This document shows, piece by piece, positions 23,897-24,996 of a stretch of 24,996 nt of DNA. The stretch's first letter is position 1; the number at the start of each line of letters is the position of its first letter. The notes under the pieces were generated by a model. It saw only the letters and a list, made by a program, of their open reading frames with translations. It had not been told where the DNA came from and made no database searches. The stretch is from positions 1-24,996 of the forward strand of contig JAZNZB010000047.1 in the NCBI GenBank assembly GCA_045594705.1. Reading direction: 5' to 3'. This DNA is from SVQP01 sp045594705 (lineage in GTDB: Bacteria > Bacillota > Clostridia > Oscillospirales > CAG-272). The position numbers and the translations under genes were made by a program.

Positions 23897-23925
23897 TTGC
23901 ACAGCACTCTTTATTGTGCTATAAT
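23897..23925 (+). promoter_or_regulatory. Promoter of the amidohydrolase gene
   Basis: TTGCAC (23897-23902), 17-bp spacer, TATAAT (23920-23925). The spacer carries a small GCAC/GTGC inverted repeat. It lies inside the reading frame upstream of 23987, which argues that coding starts at 23987 and not earlier. Confidence 0.8.
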
Positions 23926-23986
23926 AATCCTATCGTTTTTTATTTACCCGCGATGCCATCACGACACCGCCTCAAGGAGGCTTTCC

Positions 23987-24793
23987 ATGATTTTCGATTT
24001 TCACACTCACTGCTTTCCCGACGCACTTGCTCCCCGCGCCATTGCACACCTGGCAGAGATCTCGCGCAAATGCGGCCTGACCCCCACCACAGACGGCACT
24101 GCCCAAGGGGTACTTGAGCAGATGCACGCTCACGGAGTCGACAAGAGTCTTGTCTGCAACGTTTCCACCAACGCGCACCAGATGCCAAAGGTCAACGCCT
24201 TTGCCTGCGAGCTGGCAAGAACACAGACAGAGCTTTACGCACTGGGCTCTCTGCACCCCCACGGCGAGGATCTTGAAGGACAGATCCGCATGCTCAAGGA
24301 TGCGGGCATCAAGGGGCTCAAGCTGCATCCCGACTATATCCGCATCGAATTTGACGATCCTGTGCTGCACCCGATCTTTGAGCTTTGCATCGCCTACGAT
24401 ATGTTTTTGATCACCCACACAGGTTACGACCCCAATTCCCCCGACCACATGCATTGCAGACCCGCGCAGGTGCTTTCCGTGATGCAGAATTTTCCGAGAC
24501 TGACACTGATCGCGGCGCATATGGGCGGCATTGACTGCGAGCAGGACATGCTGGACAAGCTGTGCGGCAAGCAGCTTTATATGGACACCTCACACTCGGG
24601 CTCCTATCCGCACCGTCATCCACTGCTCCATAAGATCATGCAAAAGCACGACCCCGCGCTGCTGCTTTACGGCAGTGATTGCCCCTGGTCAGGCCAGGAG
24701 AGAGAGCAAAATTTCGTGCTTGAGGCTCCCGTTTCGGAGCAGGTCAAGGAGGATATCTTCTGGAATAACGCCATGCGATTGATGAATTCATAA
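23987..24793 (+). CDS. Amidohydrolase family 2 (TIM-barrel metal-dependent hydrolase)
   Basis: A 268-aa enzyme of the amidohydrolase-2 group (ACMSD/gamma-resorcylate-decarboxylase-like fold). Metal and catalytic positions are all visible: DFHTH (H6, H8), LKLHPDY (H114), ITHTGYD (H144), AAHMGG (H178) and GSDCPW (D231). Substrate is unknown; relatives are hydrolases or decarboxylases of cyclic or aromatic acids. AAGGAGG at 23974-23980, seven bases upstream, fixes the start, in agreement with the promoter at 23897-23925. It is a single-gene unit with a strong terminator. It is divergent from rlmB and has no linked catabolic genes. Confidence 0.88.
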   Translation: MIFDFHTHCFPDALAPRAIAHLAEISRKCGLTPTTDGTAQGVLEQMHAHGVDKSLVCNVSTNAHQMPKVNAFACELARTQTELYALGSLHPHGEDLEGQIRMLKDAGIKGLKLHPDYIRIEFDDPVLHPIFELCIAYDMFLITHTGYDPNSPDHMHCRPAQVLSVMQNFPRLTLIAAHMGGIDCEQDMLDKLCGKQLYMDTSHSGSYPHRHPLLHKIMQKHDPALLLYGSDCPWSGQEREQNFVLEAPVSEQVKEDIFWNNAMRLMNS

Positions 24794-24841
24794 AAAAGGT
24801 TGAGCCCTGTCGGGCTGAGGAATAAGCGTTAAAATACGCAC

Positions 24842-24885
24842 AAAACAATGACCGTATCACTTGGATACGGTCATTGTTTTTTTAT
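24842..24885 (+). terminator. Strong intrinsic terminator after the amidohydrolase
   Basis: A 17-bp perfect stem AAAACAATGACCGTATC / GATACGGTCATTGTTTT with loop ACTTG and a T-run on both strands, so it can work bidirectionally. A smaller AGCCC/GGGCT hairpin lies between it and the stop codon. Confidence 0.92.
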
Positions 24886-24918
24886 GAAAAGCCTTGTTCC
24901 CCCCATAGATTTGCATTT

Positions 24919-24945
24919 GCAGGGGACGGCGCCCTCGACGTCCCG
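24919..24945 (+). repeat. Solo copy of the 16940-type repeat core
   Basis: 27 bases starting GCAGGGGACGGCGCCCTCG are identical to 16940-16966. No inverted partner is present before the window ends at 24996. This shows the core is dispersed in the genome, not unique to the composite element. Confidence 0.93.
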
Positions 24946-24996
24946 CCCTACATAAACAAATCTTTTCGCAATGCAATAAGTTCCATGTGCCTGCCC

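Noticed and set aside
23690..23986. N-terminal extension of the amidohydrolase by 99 codons
   Set aside because: It spans the promoter of the gene and A+T-rich spacer; the DFHTH metal motif and AAGGAGG site fix the start at 23987.

Overview
The window looks like chromosomal DNA of an anaerobic Clostridia-type Bacillota, probably a gut or environmental metagenome bin. Evidence for this is the strong AGGAGG-type ribosome sites, sigma-A promoters with 17-bp spacers, U-tailed hairpin terminators, lipoproteins with Clostridia-style signal peptides and the TIGR03960/DUF2344 radical-SAM pair. G+C content is moderate. No phage, plasmid, CRISPR array, rRNA or transposase gene is visible.

Positions 1-288 are partly not biology. 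Positions 103-186 match, as I recall them, the two BGI/MGI DNBSEQ library adapters around a 10-base index, and they lie between two identical 102-bp copies of genomic sequence. The contig end is therefore probably a misassembled adapter loop. Real sequence likely starts at 187. A minus-strand tRNA unit follows: tRNA-Leu(TAA), then initiator tRNA-Met, with a consensus promoter upstream and a terminator inside a ~100-bp palindrome.

853-8166: a small XRE-type regulator (+), then a four-gene minus-strand operon: a DUF1015 protein, an SbcD/YhaO-like phosphoesterase, an SbcC/YhaN-like ATPase with a membrane segment (4-nt overlap with the phosphoesterase) and a phytoene-desaturase-like FAD oxidoreductase. 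8328-11872: an ABC exporter half-transporter, then aspartate kinase from its own perfect promoter. 11935-15185: a beta-helix-like surface lipoprotein (-), divergent from deoC and an unrecognised 439-aa all-beta-looking protein (+). 15363-16829: an orphan sugar-type solute-binding lipoprotein with an EF-hand loop.

16845-17137 is a composite palindromic element (MITE-like) between convergent genes. Its 29-bp core recurs alone at 24919. 17147-23654 is a minus-strand operon: rlmB, a 1000-aa membrane protein, the TIGR03960 radical-SAM protein and its DUF2344 partner. The membrane protein is the most interesting gene here. Its eight membrane segments and soluble loops follow the P1B-type metal ATPase plan, but the catalytic signatures are lost (DKTGT is replaced by DAGQM), and it carries a ~445-residue, extremely acidic N-terminal extension with 18-bp tandem repeats. 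The window ends with an amidohydrolase (+), its terminator and another repeat copy.

All family assignments come from reading motifs by eye. No database search was run.
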